From Mycolicibacter nonchromogenicus (lineage in GTDB: Bacteria; Actinomycetota; Actinomycetes; Mycobacteriales; Mycobacteriaceae), in contig NZ_LQPI01000047.1 in the NCBI RefSeq assembly GCF_002101775.1, positions 1 to 50,258 of the forward strand: a stretch of 50,258 nt of DNA, given 5' to 3'. The position numbers and the translations under genes were made by a program. The notes below the pieces were generated by a model. That model made no database searches. It saw nothing but the letters and a program-made list of their open reading frames with translations, and was not told where the DNA came from. Positions 17,613 to 26,240 of this stretch are shown piece after piece. Positions within the stretch are counted from its first letter, which is position 1. Every line of letters begins with the position of its first letter.

Positions 17613-17736
17613 CACCACAGGACACAGGGTAGGACAGGGCCCGGCACGGTTTTGGCCGGTCACCGGCGGATGTCGCGGCGAAATGGTGTGCGACCATAAC
17701 CGGTGTCCTGCAAGAGACAGACAAGGTAGGCCCCAA

Positions 17737-18993
17737 TTGCGTCCCTGGATCGTGTGGGGCACCGGCCTGCTGTCCTATCTGGTGGCCGTGCTGGACCGGA
17801 CCACCTTCGGGGTATCGGGCCTCGACGCCGCTGAGCGCTTCCATGCCGGACCCAGCACCCTGTCGTCATTCGTGATCGTGCAGTTGATCGTCTATGCGGC
17901 CATGCAGATTCCGGCCGGAGTGCTGTTGGACCGCTTCGGGCCCCGGGTGATGATCACCACCGGCGGCCTAGTGCTCGCCGCCGCCCAACTCACCCTGTCG
18001 CTGACCCATTCGCTGCCCACCGCGGTCGGCGCGTACGGGGTCGTCGGCCTGGGCGACTCGTTCATCTTCATCTCGGTCATCCGGCTGCTGCCCAATTGGT
18101 TTGCACCCGAGCGTGTTCCGCTGCTCACCCAGCTGACCGGCATCTGCGGCCAGTTCGGCCAGTTCCTCTCGGCGGTGCCGTTCCTGGCAATTCTGCTGCA
18201 CGGCGGCTGGACGGCCGCCTACCTCTCGGCGGCGGGGTTCGGTGTGTTCGCGGCGACCCTGACACTGGCCGTCACACACGACGCTCCGCCCGGGACGCCG
18301 GCCGCTGTGCACGCGCGCAGCTTTCGGGACGCGTTCGGTGAGATCAAGACGGTCTGGTCACGGCCGGGGACCAAGGCGGGTTTCTTCACCCACATGGGCA
18401 ACGCGTTCTCCCCCGGCGTGTTCGCAATGATGTGGGGAGTGCCCTACCTGACCACCGCCCAAGGCCTTTCGCGCGGCATGGCGGGCGCGGCGCTGACCCT
18501 GTCAGTGCTGCCCTTCATCGTCGTGGGACTGCTGGTCGGAACCATCTCAGGGCGCTGGCCCCAACACCGCTCACGTGTGGCATTGACCATGATGACGCTG
18601 ATCGCATTGACCTGGACGGTGCTGCTGGCACTACCGGACCCCGCGCCGCACTGGCTGTTGGTGACGCTGATCCTGGTGATCTCGGCGGGTCAGCCGGTGT
18701 CGATGCTGGCCTTTGACTTCGCCCGCACCTACAACCCGCCGGCCGCATTGGGCACCGCGCAGGGCATGGTCAACACCGGCGGTTTCATCGCCACCCTGCT
18801 CGTCATGCAGGCGATGGGGATGGCCATCGCCATGACCGGCGGCTATTCCTTCGCGGCGTTCCGCCTGGCCTGGACTATCCAGTACCTCGTCTGGGCGGTG
18901 GCCGCCGTCGGCGTGGTGATCTACGCGCGGCAGGCACGAGACTCCGAAACGTTCGGCGAAACGCCCATCCCGGTGTCCGTGCCCGAGCACTGA
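17737..18993 (+). CDS. MFS transporter (Rv2456c-like)
   Basis: 418 residues from TTG 17737, with AAGGTAGG (17723-17730) 6 bp upstream; the longer frame runs through the divergent DUF1906 start and is not credible. About 12 membrane segments are visible. The MFS signature after TM2 reads AGVLLDRFGPRVMI, and TM5 has TQLTGICGQFGQFLSAVPF. It resembles Mtb Rv2456c and, more distantly, the nitrate/sialate-type MFS carriers. Substrate cannot be inferred. It is divergent from the DUF1906 gene with 124 bp between the starts. Confidence 0.85.
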   Translation: MRPWIVWGTGLLSYLVAVLDRTTFGVSGLDAAERFHAGPSTLSSFVIVQLIVYAAMQIPAGVLLDRFGPRVMITTGGLVLAAAQLTLSLTHSLPTAVGAYGVVGLGDSFIFISVIRLLPNWFAPERVPLLTQLTGICGQFGQFLSAVPFLAILLHGGWTAAYLSAAGFGVFAATLTLAVTHDAPPGTPAAVHARSFRDAFGEIKTVWSRPGTKAGFFTHMGNAFSPGVFAMMWGVPYLTTAQGLSRGMAGAALTLSVLPFIVVGLLVGTISGRWPQHRSRVALTMMTLIALTWTVLLALPDPAPHWLLVTLILVISAGQPVSMLAFDFARTYNPPAALGTAQGMVNTGGFIATLLVMQAMGMAIAMTGGYSFAAFRLAWTIQYLVWAVAAVGVVIYARQARDSETFGETPIPVSVPEH

Positions 18994-18996
18994 CGA

Positions 18997-19368
18997 TCAG
19001 CGCCCCGGTACCCGGGAATATGGATCCGGCAACTGCGGACAGTAGGCGTGCCGAGACGCGTTGATGAGGGCGTGCGCGTGGTTGGGCGGTATTCCCAGAT
19101 GCGCGATGACTGAGGCCGGCGCCAGCCGGGGCGAATCGCTGAGCGCCCCGCAGACCGCGTGGCCCTCCTGCACCAACAGACTGCGCAGTGACTCGCACTT
19201 GTCGTTGCCGCAGATCTGCTTGTCGTAGTCGGGGTTCAGCCCCTCGTGCTGCAGCTCATCGAAGAACACCTGATCCTCGTCGGGCTGCGCTGCTGCGACC
19301 GGCATCGGCGCCAGAACTGCGGCACCGACCATCGCCACGCTGAACACGCCGTTCACCCACGTCGTCAT
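18997..19368 (-). CDS. DUF732-domain secreted protein
   Basis: 123 residues from ATG 19368; an upstream extension to 19518 lacks signal-peptide character. A Sec signal (about 1-27) ends in VAAA before QPDEDQVFFDEL. The mature domain has the DUF732 pattern: short helices, four cysteines (within ICGNDKCESL, AVCGAL and HAYCP) that could form two disulfides, and VIAHLGIPPNHAHALINAS near the C-terminus. These small exported proteins are frequent in mycobacteria and have no assigned function. The gene is convergent with the MFS transporter (3 bp apart). Confidence 0.85.
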   Translation of the reverse strand: MTTWVNGVFSVAMVGAAVLAPMPVAAAQPDEDQVFFDELQHEGLNPDYDKQICGNDKCESLRSLLVQEGHAVCGALSDSPRLAPASVIAHLGIPPNHAHALINASRHAYCPQLPDPYSRVPGR

Positions 19369-19541
19369 CGCTCTGCACCAATCCCCGGACGACTGCCCCG
19401 CCCATTCTGACACCGGCAGGAGCGCCGCAGGGGCGAAGTCGGACAGTCGGTGAAATCGGGCTTGACCGTCGAGTGTCCAACAACTCGCCCGGCAGCCGTC
19501 CACATGGAGCAGGCCCACTGGGGCGCGTCATGGCTTCGATC

Positions 19542-19627
19542 TGGTGCGGGCGGAGGGACTCGAACCCTCACGCTCTTCGAGCAATGGCACCTAAAGCCAT
19601 CATGTCTGCCAATTCCATCACGCCCGC
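19542..19627 (-). tRNA. tRNA-Leu (UAG anticodon), CCA encoded
   Basis: On the minus strand a full cloverleaf starts GCGGGCG (19627-19621) and ends CGCCCGC plus A and CCA (19542-19544). The anticodon arm is ATGGC-TTTAGGT-GCCAT, giving UAG, which reads CUA/CUG-type leucine codons. A long variable arm (TGCTCGAAGAGCG region) and GGTTCGAGTCC T-arm confirm a class II leucine tRNA. It is 86 nt including CCA. Confidence 0.95.
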
Positions 19628-19637
19628 AGGGCGACTC

Positions 19638-19643
19638 AGTCTA
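19638..19643 (-). promoter_or_regulatory. Possible -10 box of tRNA-Leu
   Basis: TAGACT on the minus strand lies 10 bp before the first tRNA base. TCTTGG (complement of 19660-19665) 16 bp further upstream could serve as a weak -35. Confidence 0.35.
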
Positions 19644-19698
19644 GCTTTCCGGCAACTCACCAAGACGAAGGCCTGAGGGCATTCCGTACCGGGCGCGG

Positions 19699-19704
19699 TA
19701 CCGT
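19699..19704 (+). promoter_or_regulatory. -10 box for leaderless lprD-like gene
   Basis: TACCGT lies 6 bp before GTG 19711. AAGGG abuts the start codon with no spacer, so it cannot act as a normal ribosome site. Confidence 0.5.
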
Positions 19705-19710
19705 CAAGGG

Positions 19711-20082
19711 GTGTCCACTACACGGCGTCGGAGACCCGCACTGGTTGTGCTGGTGATCGTTGCCACCAGCGCGTGCCTGGGGCTGGGCTGGTGGCAGTGG
19801 ACCCGATTCCAAGAGGTCAACGGCACCTTCCAGAATCTGGGCTATGCGCTGCAATGGCCGCTGTTCGCCTGGTTCTGTGTGTACGCCTACCGCAAGTTCG
19901 TCCGCTACGAAGAAGAGCCGCCGGAGCTGCACCCCGAAGACACAGTGACCGAGATACCGGCTGGACTGCTGCCGGAGCGCCCGGCGCCCGCCGCCCCGCC
20001 CGACGACCCCGCGATGCGGGAGTACAACGCCTACCTGGCCGAGCTCTCCGAGAACGCCCGACAGAACAGGAACACCGCATGA
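19711..20082 (+). CDS. lprD: LprD-like membrane protein (Rv1343c-like)
   Basis: 123 residues from GTG 19711. MSTTRRRRPALVVLVIVATSACLGLGWWQW resembles Mtb LprD: a basic start, a hydrophobic segment (about 9-29) and a cysteine at 22 in a poor lipobox-like ATSAC context, so lipidation is doubtful. A second hydrophobic segment (about 45-60, LQWPLFAWFCVYAYRKF) follows, then a Pro-rich cytoplasmic tail ending EYNAYLAELSENARQ. Function is unknown. The stop overlaps the next start by 4 bp (ATGA), so the two are translationally coupled. Confidence 0.85.
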   Translation: MSTTRRRRPALVVLVIVATSACLGLGWWQWTRFQEVNGTFQNLGYALQWPLFAWFCVYAYRKFVRYEEEPPELHPEDTVTEIPAGLLPERPAPAAPPDDPAMREYNAYLAELSENARQNRNTA

Positions 20083-20420
20083 CCGAGTCCCCCGCCCAGG
20101 CCGCTCCCGCCGAGAAGATCCGCAGCGCGTTGTTGCCCTACCGGGTGATGGCGTGGGCAACGGGTATCTGGCTGATCGCCCTGTGCTACGAGATCGTGGT
20201 CCGCTACGTGATCAAGGTGGACAACCCGCCGACCTGGATCGCCATTGTGCACGGCTGGGTGTACTTCGCCTACCTGTTGGCCGCTTTCAACCTGGCGATC
20301 AAGGTCCGCTGGCCGCTCGGCAAGACCGTCGGGGTACTGCTGTCCGGCACCATTCCCCTGCTCGGGATCATCGTCGAGCATTTCCAGACCCGAAACATCA
20401 AGGCCCAGTTCAACATCTGA
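20079..20420 (+). CDS. DUF3817 membrane protein (Rv1342c-like)
   Basis: 113 residues from ATG 20079, overlapping the previous stop. Three hydrophobic segments (about 22-41, 55-72 and 82-98) and the conserved segments ALCYEIVVRYVIKVDNPP, IVHGWVYFAYLLAAFNLA and IPLLGIIVEHFQTR are those of DUF3817 proteins. The same pair occurs next to rdgB in Mtb. No activity is known for the family. It is convergent with rdgB, 14 bp apart. Confidence 0.9.
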   Translation: MTESPAQAAPAEKIRSALLPYRVMAWATGIWLIALCYEIVVRYVIKVDNPPTWIAIVHGWVYFAYLLAAFNLAIKVRWPLGKTVGVLLSGTIPLLGIIVEHFQTRNIKAQFNI

Positions 20421-20434
20421 GGGCCCGCGGGCGG

Positions 20435-21043
20435 TTACGCCAGCGAACGCAGCGCCGGCAGCAGTAACTCCAGCGCGCGACCGCGGTGGGATTGGGCATC
20501 CTTTTCCGCCGGGCTCAACTGTGCTGCGGTGCGGTCAGCACCTGCCGGGACGAAAACCGGGTCGTAGCCGAACCCGCCGTCGCCGTGTGGTTCCCGAGCG
20601 ATGCTGCCCGCCCATTCGCCGCGCACCACCACCTCGTGCTCGGCGCCATCGCCCCAAACCAGCGCACACGCGGACACGAAGGCCGCGCCGCGCCGCTCGT
20701 CGGGCACGTCGTGCAGCTGCGCCAGCAACAGCGCGGTGTTGGCTGCGTCGTCGCCGTGGCTGCCCGACCAGCGCGCCGACAACACCCCCGGCATACCGTT
20801 GAGCGCCGCGACGGTCAGACCGGAGTCATCTGCGACGCAGGGCAAGCCGGTTGCCGCGTAGCCGTCTCGCGCTTTGGCCAGGGCGTTCTCCTCGAACGTC
20901 GCCGCGGTTTCCGGCGCTTCGGGATACGGCGGTACGTCGTTGAGCGAAACCAGCTGCACGCCAGAGACTCCCGCGTGCTCCAGGACCCGGCTCAGCTCGG
21001 CCAGCTTCTTGCGGTTGCGGCTGGCCACCAACAGTTGTGTCAC
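20435..21043 (-). CDS. rdgB: dITP/XTP pyrophosphatase RdgB (HAM1 family)
   Basis: 202 residues from GTG 21043, 8 bp after the rph stop; the longer frame only reads through rph. HAM1 motifs are complete: ASRNRKKLAEL (substrate loop), TFEENALAKAR (metal-binding Glu51/Glu52), VADDSGL (Asp72/Asp73), ARWSG, and GDGGFGYDPVFVP. It hydrolyses non-canonical purine triphosphates (dITP, XTP) to monophosphates, cleaning the nucleotide pool. Coupling to rph matches Mtb Rv1340-Rv1341. Confidence 0.97.
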   Translation of the reverse strand: MTQLLVASRNRKKLAELSRVLEHAGVSGVQLVSLNDVPPYPEAPETAATFEENALAKARDGYAATGLPCVADDSGLTVAALNGMPGVLSARWSGSHGDDAANTALLLAQLHDVPDERRGAAFVSACALVWGDGAEHEVVVRGEWAGSIAREPHGDGGFGYDPVFVPAGADRTAAQLSPAEKDAQSHRGRALELLLPALRSLA

Positions 21044-21051
21044 CGGCGCGG

Positions 21052-21831
21052 TCAGCTGCCGAACGCCTTCTTCGGCGCCGGCCCCTCCGGCAGCACTCCC
21101 GGATACGGCAGCGCCAGCGCTTCGCGCTGCACCACGAACAGCTTCTCGCAGGCGGCCAGCGCCGCGTCGAGCATCTTGTCCAGGGTCGAGCGCGGGAACG
21201 TCGCACCCTCGCCGGTGCCCTGGATCTCCACCAGCGTCCCGGTGTCGGTGGCGACCACGTTCATGTCGACTTCGGCGCGCGAGTCCTCCTCGTAGGGAAG
21301 GTCGACGCGCACGCGGCCGTCGACCACGCCGACGCTCACCGCGGAGATCGCGCACGACAGCGGGCGTGGGTCAGACAGTTTGCCGGCAGCCGCCAAGTAG
21401 GTGACCGCATCGGCCAGCGCCACATACGCGCCGGTGATCGCCGCGGTGCGGGTACCGCCGTCGGCCTGCAGTACGTCGCAGTCGATCGCGATGGTGTTCT
21501 CCCCCAGCGCGGCCAGGTCGATGCAGGCACGCAGGGAACGACCCACCAGCCGGCTGATCTCCTGGGTGCGCCCGCCGACTTTGCCCTTGACCGATTCGCG
21601 GTCCGAGCGGGTGTGCGTAGCCGAGGGCAGCATGGCGTACTCGGCCGTCAGCCAGCCGCGACCCGAGCCCTTCCGCCAGCGCGGAACGCCCTCGGTGACG
21701 CTGGCCGTGCACATCACCCGGGTGTTGCCGAATTCGACCAGAACCGATCCGGCCGGGTTGGTCGTGAAACCGCGGGTGATGACGACCGGGCGCAACTCGT
21801 GGTCGAGGCGGCCGTCTTCTCGTGTGGACAC
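21052..21831 (-). CDS. rph: Ribonuclease PH
   Basis: 259 residues, same length as in Mtb. [24 protein letters not shown], the [15 protein letters not shown] phosphate-binding loop and the [16 protein letters not shown] tract are diagnostic, as are [18 protein letters not shown] and [10 protein letters not shown]. It is a phosphorolytic 3'-5' exoribonuclease that trims tRNA 3' ends, working as a hexameric ring. GTG 21831 is preceded by a TAGGGT box at leaderless distance, so it may have its own promoter inside the murI/phosphodiesterase run. Confidence 0.98.
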   Translation of the reverse strand: MSTREDGRLDHELRPVVITRGFTTNPAGSVLVEFGNTRVMCTASVTEGVPRWRKGSGRGWLTAEYAMLPSATHTRSDRESVKGKVGGRTQEISRLVGRSLRACIDLAALGENTIAIDCDVLQADGGTRTAAITGAYVALADAVTYLAAAGKLSDPRPLSCAISAVSVGVVDGRVRVDLPYEEDSRAEVDMNVVATDTGTLVEIQGTGEGATFPRSTLDKMLDAALAACEKLFVVQREALALPYPGVLPEGPAPKKAFGS

Positions 21832-21838
21832 GCGGATA

Positions 21839-21844
21839 ACCCTA
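21839..21844 (-). promoter_or_regulatory. -10 box for leaderless rph
   Basis: TAGGGT on the minus strand, 7 bp before GTG 21831, with no Shine-Dalgarno sequence between. Confidence 0.45.
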
Positions 21845-21867
21845 GCCGGGAGCCATGAAGCGCCGCT

Positions 21868-22644
21868 TCAGGACCGCTTGATGTCGAACGACTCGTCGCA
21901 CACCACCGCGTGCACCGGACCGTCGAACTCCGCCTTGGCCTCCCCGATCACGTCCTCACGCGACGTCCAGGGCGGGATATGCGTCAGCAGCAGTTGTCCG
22001 ACTCCCGCGGCCGCGGCGATGCGCCCGGCCTCGGTGCCCGACAGGTGCAGGTTCGGTGGGCGGTTCGCCGCATGAGTCCACGACGCCTCGCACAGAAACA
22101 CGTCGGCGCCGCGCGCCAACTCGATCACCGCATCGCAGTAGCCGGTGTCGGCGCTGTAGACCAGCGTCGCGCCGGTCGGATCGCTGATCCGCATCCCGTA
22201 CGACTCGGTCGGATGCGACACCAGCCCGGGCTGCACCCGCAGCGCCCCGAACGTGACCGCCTCACCGTCCACCCAGGAACGGACGTCGAAGATGTCGGTG
22301 ATGTCGTCGATCTCGCCGCCGTAGGGCGACGACGCCGCACCCATCCGCGACCAGGTGTCGCTGGGCCCGTAGAGCAGACCCTTGTCGAACGGCTTGACGG
22401 CCACCGACGGGTGGTAGCGGCGCCAGACGAACAGTCCCGGCAGATCCAGGCAGTGGTCGGCATGCAAGTGCGACAACAACACGTGCACCGCCCCCGGATC
22501 GACATGGCGTTGCAGGGCGCCGAGAACCCCACCGCCGAAGTCGATTGCCAGCGGCGGCGAGTCCGGCGCCTGCAACAGGTATCCCGATGCCGGCGAGTCC
22601 GGACCCACCACACTGCCGGAGCAGCCCAGCACGGTCAGTCGCAC
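21868..22644 (-). CDS. Cyclic-nucleotide phosphodiesterase, metallo-beta-lactamase fold (Rv1339-like)
   Basis: 258 residues from GTG 22644, with TAGGGA upstream. The zinc motif SHLHADHCLD gives His59, His61, Asp63 and His64; further ligands appear in VSHPTESYGM, YSADTGYCD and LTHIPPW. The N-terminal TVLGCSGS and the absence of RNase Z-specific arms fit the Rv1339 family, reported as an atypical cAMP phosphodiesterase in mycobacteria. It should lower cytoplasmic cAMP. An adenylate cyclase lies about 21 kb away. Transcription probably continues from murI (80 bp gap). Confidence 0.92.
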   Translation of the reverse strand: MRLTVLGCSGSVVGPDSPASGYLLQAPDSPPLAIDFGGGVLGALQRHVDPGAVHVLLSHLHADHCLDLPGLFVWRRYHPSVAVKPFDKGLLYGPSDTWSRMGAASSPYGGEIDDITDIFDVRSWVDGEAVTFGALRVQPGLVSHPTESYGMRISDPTGATLVYSADTGYCDAVIELARGADVFLCEASWTHAANRPPNLHLSGTEAGRIAAAAGVGQLLLTHIPPWTSREDVIGEAKAEFDGPVHAVVCDESFDIKRS

Positions 22645-22724
22645 GTTCCCTACTGTGCCATGTTCACCGCGAGCATGACGAAGACACCGTCGCTTTGCTC
22701 ACTATTCGTCATCGAAATCACGCG

Positions 22725-23531
22725 CTAGGGCAACGGGGCATGACGTTGGACGGATCCGACACCGGTGATAGCGGGGCCCAGAAATCGGGTAGCCAGTTCA
22801 GCGAACGCGTCCGGATCGCCGGTCGCCTCGAAGACCCGCGTTGCCGGGGCGGCCTCATGCGGGCGCAGCAAGTCGCGCTCGGTGAGAACCCGCAACAGGT
22901 CCTTGGCGGTCTCCTCGGCGCTGGACACCAACGTCACCTGCTCACCCATCGCAAGCTGGATCAATCCGGACAAGAGCGGGTAATGCGTGCAGCCCAACAC
23001 CAGGGTGTCGACCCCGGCGCGTTGCAGCGGCTCCAGGTAACCCTCGGCCAGTCCCAACACCTGCCGGCCACTGGTGATCCCCCGCTCGACAAAGTCCACA
23101 AACCGCGGGCAGGCCACCGCGGTGATCTCGGTGTCACGGGCCGCAGCGAACGCGTCCTGGTAGGCGTGACTGGCGATGGTCGCCTGCGTTCCGATCACCC
23201 CGATGCGGCCGTTGCGGGTGGTTGCTACCGCCCGGCGCACCGCCGGCAGGATCACCTCGACGACCGGCACGTCGTAGCGTTCGCGCGCGTCGCGCAGGCA
23301 CGCCGCCGACGCGGTGTTGCAGGCGATCACCAACGCCTTGATGCCCCGCGCGACCAGATCGTCCCCCACGGCCAGGGCGTGCGCGCGGACCTCGGGGATG
23401 GTCAGCGGACCGTAGGGGCCGTTGGCGGTGTCGCCGACGTAGATGATGTCCTCGTCGGGCAACTGGTCGATGATCGACCGGGCCACGGTCAGCCCACCCA
23501 CGCCGGAGTCGAAGATTCCGATCGGGCTCAC
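22725..23531 (-). CDS. murI: Glutamate racemase
   Basis: 268 residues. [14 protein letters not shown] carries Asp8-Ser9, [10 protein letters not shown] carries catalytic Cys71, and [10 protein letters not shown] carries the second catalytic Cys181 with His183. It converts L- to D-glutamate for peptidoglycan precursors, in the cytoplasm. GTG 23531 overlaps the rhomboid stop by 4 bp (GTGA), so translation is coupled. Order rhomboid-murI-phosphodiesterase is as in Mtb Rv1337-Rv1339. Confidence 0.98.
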   Translation of the reverse strand: MSPIGIFDSGVGGLTVARSIIDQLPDEDIIYVGDTANGPYGPLTIPEVRAHALAVGDDLVARGIKALVIACNTASAACLRDARERYDVPVVEVILPAVRRAVATTRNGRIGVIGTQATIASHAYQDAFAAARDTEITAVACPRFVDFVERGITSGRQVLGLAEGYLEPLQRAGVDTLVLGCTHYPLLSGLIQLAMGEQVTLVSSAEETAKDLLRVLTERDLLRPHEAAPATRVFEATGDPDAFAELATRFLGPAITGVGSVQRHAPLP

Positions 23532-24187
23532 GCGGCCGCCCCCCGCCGACGTCTCCGGGCCTTACGTTGCGGGCTCGCGAGCCAGTAGGCGGCCAGCACC
23601 CCGGCGAGCGCCCCGCACAGGTGCCCCTGCCAGGACACCCCGCCGCAGACGTTGAGCACCGGCACCGCTCCCCACAGAATTCCGCCGTAGAGGAACAACA
23701 CCACGGCCCCGACCAGGATCTGCCAGAACTGGCGGGTGAACCACCCGAACACCACCAGGAAGGCCAGCCACCCGAAGATCAGGCCGGAGGCACCGATGTG
23801 GTCCGTCGGTCCGCACGACGACCCGACGTTGCCGATCAGCCACGTGCCCAGCCCGCCGACAATCCACACAATGGCGGTCGCCAGCACAAACCGCGACAGC
23901 CCGGTCAACGTCAACAGGAAACCCAGCACCAGCGCGGGACCGGTGTTGGCCAACAGATGCGCCCAGTTCGCGTGCAGCAGTGGCGCGAACAGCACTCCCC
24001 AGAGGCCGTCGGCCTCCAGTGGCCGGATGCCGTTGCGGTCAAACCGGTGACCGCCGACCTGATCCACCGCCTCGATCAGGTAGAGCAGCCCGACGAACGC
24101 GAGGATGGTGGCCCCGCCGGTGCGCCAGACGGACTTCTCCTCGGGCTGTGGCGCCGATGCTGTCCCCCCGCGGGAAGTCACGCCCAT
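23528..24187 (-). CDS. Rhomboid-family intramembrane serine protease (Rv1337-like)
   Basis: 219 residues from ATG 24187, with AAGGA about 7 bp upstream; the longer frame to 24268 runs into the P1 peptidase gene. Six membrane segments are visible. The catalytic serine is in GASGLIFG (Ser134), the catalytic histidine in GHLCGALAG (His189), and [13 protein letters not shown] (about 70-82) matches the HxxxN segment. It cleaves membrane proteins within the bilayer; the substrate is unknown. The start is 1 bp from the P1 peptidase stop; in Mtb the genes mec, cysO and cysM lie between these two. Confidence 0.95.
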   Translation of the reverse strand: MGVTSRGGTASAPQPEEKSVWRTGGATILAFVGLLYLIEAVDQVGGHRFDRNGIRPLEADGLWGVLFAPLLHANWAHLLANTGPALVLGFLLTLTGLSRFVLATAIVWIVGGLGTWLIGNVGSSCGPTDHIGASGLIFGWLAFLVVFGWFTRQFWQILVGAVVLFLYGGILWGAVPVLNVCGGVSWQGHLCGALAGVLAAYWLASPQRKARRRRRGAAA

Positions 24188-24188
24188 C

Positions 24189-25256
24189 TCACGTCCTTCC
24201 CAACCGGTCTTCGAATGCGCCGGGCACGGTGCCTCGGTAGGTCGGCAGGCCGGCCACCGGATCAGCACACAGCAACCCCGTCAGCACAGCCCGGGCCAGA
24301 CAGTCCGCCGCGGCGGCGCCGACCTCCGCCACCAAGCCGGTCTCCGGGGACATCGCTTCGGGTGTTCCCGGCAGCGGCGGAACCTGCACGGCCCCGGTCG
24401 ACAACGCGAACACCGTGTCGCCGTCCACCGGGGTATGGGAGGGCCGGATGGTGCGGGCCAGTCCGTCCTGCGCGGCGATCGCCACCCGACGGCACCCGGC
24501 CGGGCTGAGCGCCGCGTCGGTGGCCACCACGGCGATCGTGGTGTTGAGCGACACGGATTTGGGTTCCAGTGCGGCGAGTATCGACAGCTGCTCCGACGGT
24601 GGCGTCGTGAGACCGAATTCTTCGATCAGCAGGGCCGACCAGGGCAATCCCGTGGTGTGGTCGATGAGTTCGCCGGTGGGGTTCACCACCACGATCGCGC
24701 CCACGGTGACCACTTGGTCGGCGAGTTCCAGTGTCGTCGACGCGGCGCCGACGCCGCCTTTGAAGACTCCGGCGCGCGCACCCGCTCCTGCGCCGACGCT
24801 GCCCAGCACGAGTTGGTCACCTTCGGGGCCGGCTGCCGCGGCCGCTGCCGCGTAGCCGAATTCGGCGGTGGGACGGCGATCCCAGCCGCCGACCGGCAGG
24901 TCGAAGATGACCGCGGCCGGCACGATCGGCACCACACCGCCGTCCAGGGCCACGCCGCGTCCCTGCTCCTCCAACCAGGTCATCACGCCGTCGGCGGCCG
25001 CCAGTCCGTAAGCGCTGCCACCGGCCAGCACCACCGCGTCCACCCACCGCACACTGTTGGCCGGATCCAGCAGGTCGGTTTCACGGGTGCCCGGTGCGCC
25101 ACCGCGACTGTCGACAGCGCCCACCGTGCCGGGTGGCGCCAGCACAACCGTGACGCCGGTGGCCCAGCCGGATCCCAGCGTCGCGTCCGGATCGATCCGC
25201 TGGTGGTGGCCCACCCGGATGCCGGCAACATCGGTGATCGAACCCATGCCTGTCAT
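24189..25256 (-). CDS. P1-family (DmpA/S58-type) N-terminal nucleophile peptidase (Rv1333-like)
   Basis: 355 residues from ATG 25256, which overlaps the DUF2017 stop (ATGA); ATG 25247 is an alternative. GSITDVAGIRVGH, GAPGTRETDLLDP, LAGGSAYGLAAADGV and VFKGGVGAAS are DmpA/BapA-family signatures. The self-cleavage site is SLNTTIAVVATDA: Asn238/Thr239, where Thr239 becomes the N-terminal nucleophile of the smaller chain. Members are aminopeptidases or beta-peptidases. The Mtb counterpart Rv1333 has been described as this type of hydrolase. Physiological substrate unknown. Confidence 0.93.
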   Translation of the reverse strand: MTGMGSITDVAGIRVGHHQRIDPDATLGSGWATGVTVVLAPPGTVGAVDSRGGAPGTRETDLLDPANSVRWVDAVVLAGGSAYGLAAADGVMTWLEEQGRGVALDGGVVPIVPAAVIFDLPVGGWDRRPTAEFGYAAAAAAAGPEGDQLVLGSVGAGAGARAGVFKGGVGAASTTLELADQVVTVGAIVVVNPTGELIDHTTGLPWSALLIEEFGLTTPPSEQLSILAALEPKSVSLNTTIAVVATDAALSPAGCRRVAIAAQDGLARTIRPSHTPVDGDTVFALSTGAVQVPPLPGTPEAMSPETGLVAEVGAAAADCLARAVLTGLLCADPVAGLPTYRGTVPGAFEDRLGRT

Positions 25257-25840
25257 CGTCTGGGCCTTCCCATGAGTGCGACCACCAGAAATTCCTGCAA
25301 CACGGTGAGCCACTGATACACGTTGAGCTGACCCGCCATTGGATCACCCGCCGGCACCTCATCGGGGCCGTCCGGGCCGATTTTGAGCACGGTGCCCAGC
25401 GCGAGGCGGATATCGTTGACCGCGGCGATCCAGGCGTTGGCCTGCTCCTCGGTCAGTTCGAAACGACCGCCCCGTTCGGGCACGGTGGCCAGCATCTGTT
25501 GTGCCGCGCCACGTTTGGCGTCGATGATCCCCGGTTCGTGCAGACTGCGCAGCGCTGCGTTCAGGCCGTCCGCGTCGACCACGGAACTGTCCTTATCACC
25601 TTCTGGGCGATAGAAATCCGGCAGCAGCCGGCGCATCGTGGCGTCTTCGGGTGGCCGTGTGTTGCCGGTTCGTATGCCGGTGATCTTTTCAAGTTCGTCG
25701 GGTTCAGACGAGGACTCCCGCGCGTCGAGCATGTCGACGATCGAGCCGACCAGGTTCCGCAGCAACGCGGCCTCGTGAACGGCCAGGGCAGACCGGAAAC
25801 GGGGCCCGTCGCCGGTCTCGACCCGCTTCCATTTCTGCAC
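25253..25840 (-). CDS. DUF2017 protein (Rv1332-like)
   Basis: 195 residues from GTG 25840, 30 bp after clpS. MQKWKRVETGDGPRFRSALAVHEAALLRNLV opens a helical protein with no membrane segment; RRLLPDFYRPEGDKDSSVVD and NVYQWLTVLQEFLVVAL are conserved in actinobacterial DUF2017. Older databases call Rv1332 a possible regulator, but I see no DNA-binding motif. Constant linkage to clpS suggests a role in proteolysis or its control; that is inference. Confidence 0.85.
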   Translation of the reverse strand: MQKWKRVETGDGPRFRSALAVHEAALLRNLVGSIVDMLDARESSSEPDELEKITGIRTGNTRPPEDATMRRLLPDFYRPEGDKDSSVVDADGLNAALRSLHEPGIIDAKRGAAQQMLATVPERGGRFELTEEQANAWIAAVNDIRLALGTVLKIGPDGPDEVPAGDPMAGQLNVYQWLTVLQEFLVVALMGRPRR

Positions 25841-25870
25841 GGTGAAGTCCCGATTCCCTTCGATTAGGTC

Positions 25871-26185
25871 TCAGCGGTCCTGCTGCATGGTCGCCCACAA
25901 CCCGGCGGCATGCAGCTTGGACACGTCGACTTCCATCGACTCGCGACTTCCCGACGACACCACGGCCTTACCCTCGTGGTGCACCTGCAGCATCAGCTTG
26001 GTGGCGTGCTGCTCGCTATAGCCGAACAGCTTCTGGAAGATGTAGGTCACATAGGTCATCAGATTGACCGGGTCGTCCCAGACGATGGTCACCCAGGGGG
26101 AAGCCGTCTCCTCGACCGGGTCGGCGTGTCGCTCTCCGGTGCCCTGCGGCTTCACCGGGGCGGACGTCGGTGCTGACGTGGCCAT
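25871..26185 (-). CDS. clpS: ATP-dependent Clp protease adaptor ClpS
   Basis: 104 residues from ATG 26185. After a variable tail, [23 protein letters not shown] and [29 protein letters not shown] sequence form the ClpS fold; Asp in the DDPVN segment and His in the VHHEG segment contribute to the N-degron pocket. It delivers substrates with bulky N-terminal residues to ClpC1P1P2. The C-terminus [15 protein letters not shown] is nearly identical to the Mtb protein as remembered. It is first in the run clpS-DUF2017-P1 peptidase-rhomboid-murI and divergent from pncB. Confidence 0.97.
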   Translation of the reverse strand: MATSAPTSAPVKPQGTGERHADPVEETASPWVTIVWDDPVNLMTYVTYIFQKLFGYSEQHATKLMLQVHHEGKAVVSSGSRESMEVDVSKLHAAGLWATMQQDR

Positions 26186-26192
26186 ACCGGTC

Positions 26193-26198
26193 AGGATA
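26193..26198 (-). promoter_or_regulatory. -10 box for leaderless clpS
   Basis: TATCCT on the minus strand, 7 bp before ATG 26185. It would drive the multi-gene run toward rdgB. Confidence 0.5.
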
Positions 26199-26228
26199 CC
26201 GAGCCGAGGTGGGGTGCGGTCCAGTCGA

Positions 26229-26234
26229 TACGGT
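26229..26234 (+). promoter_or_regulatory. -10 box for leaderless pncB
   Basis: TACGGT lies 6 bp before GTG 26241, back to back with the clpS promoter in a 55-bp gap. Confidence 0.5.
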
Positions 26235-26240
26235 TGTCGG

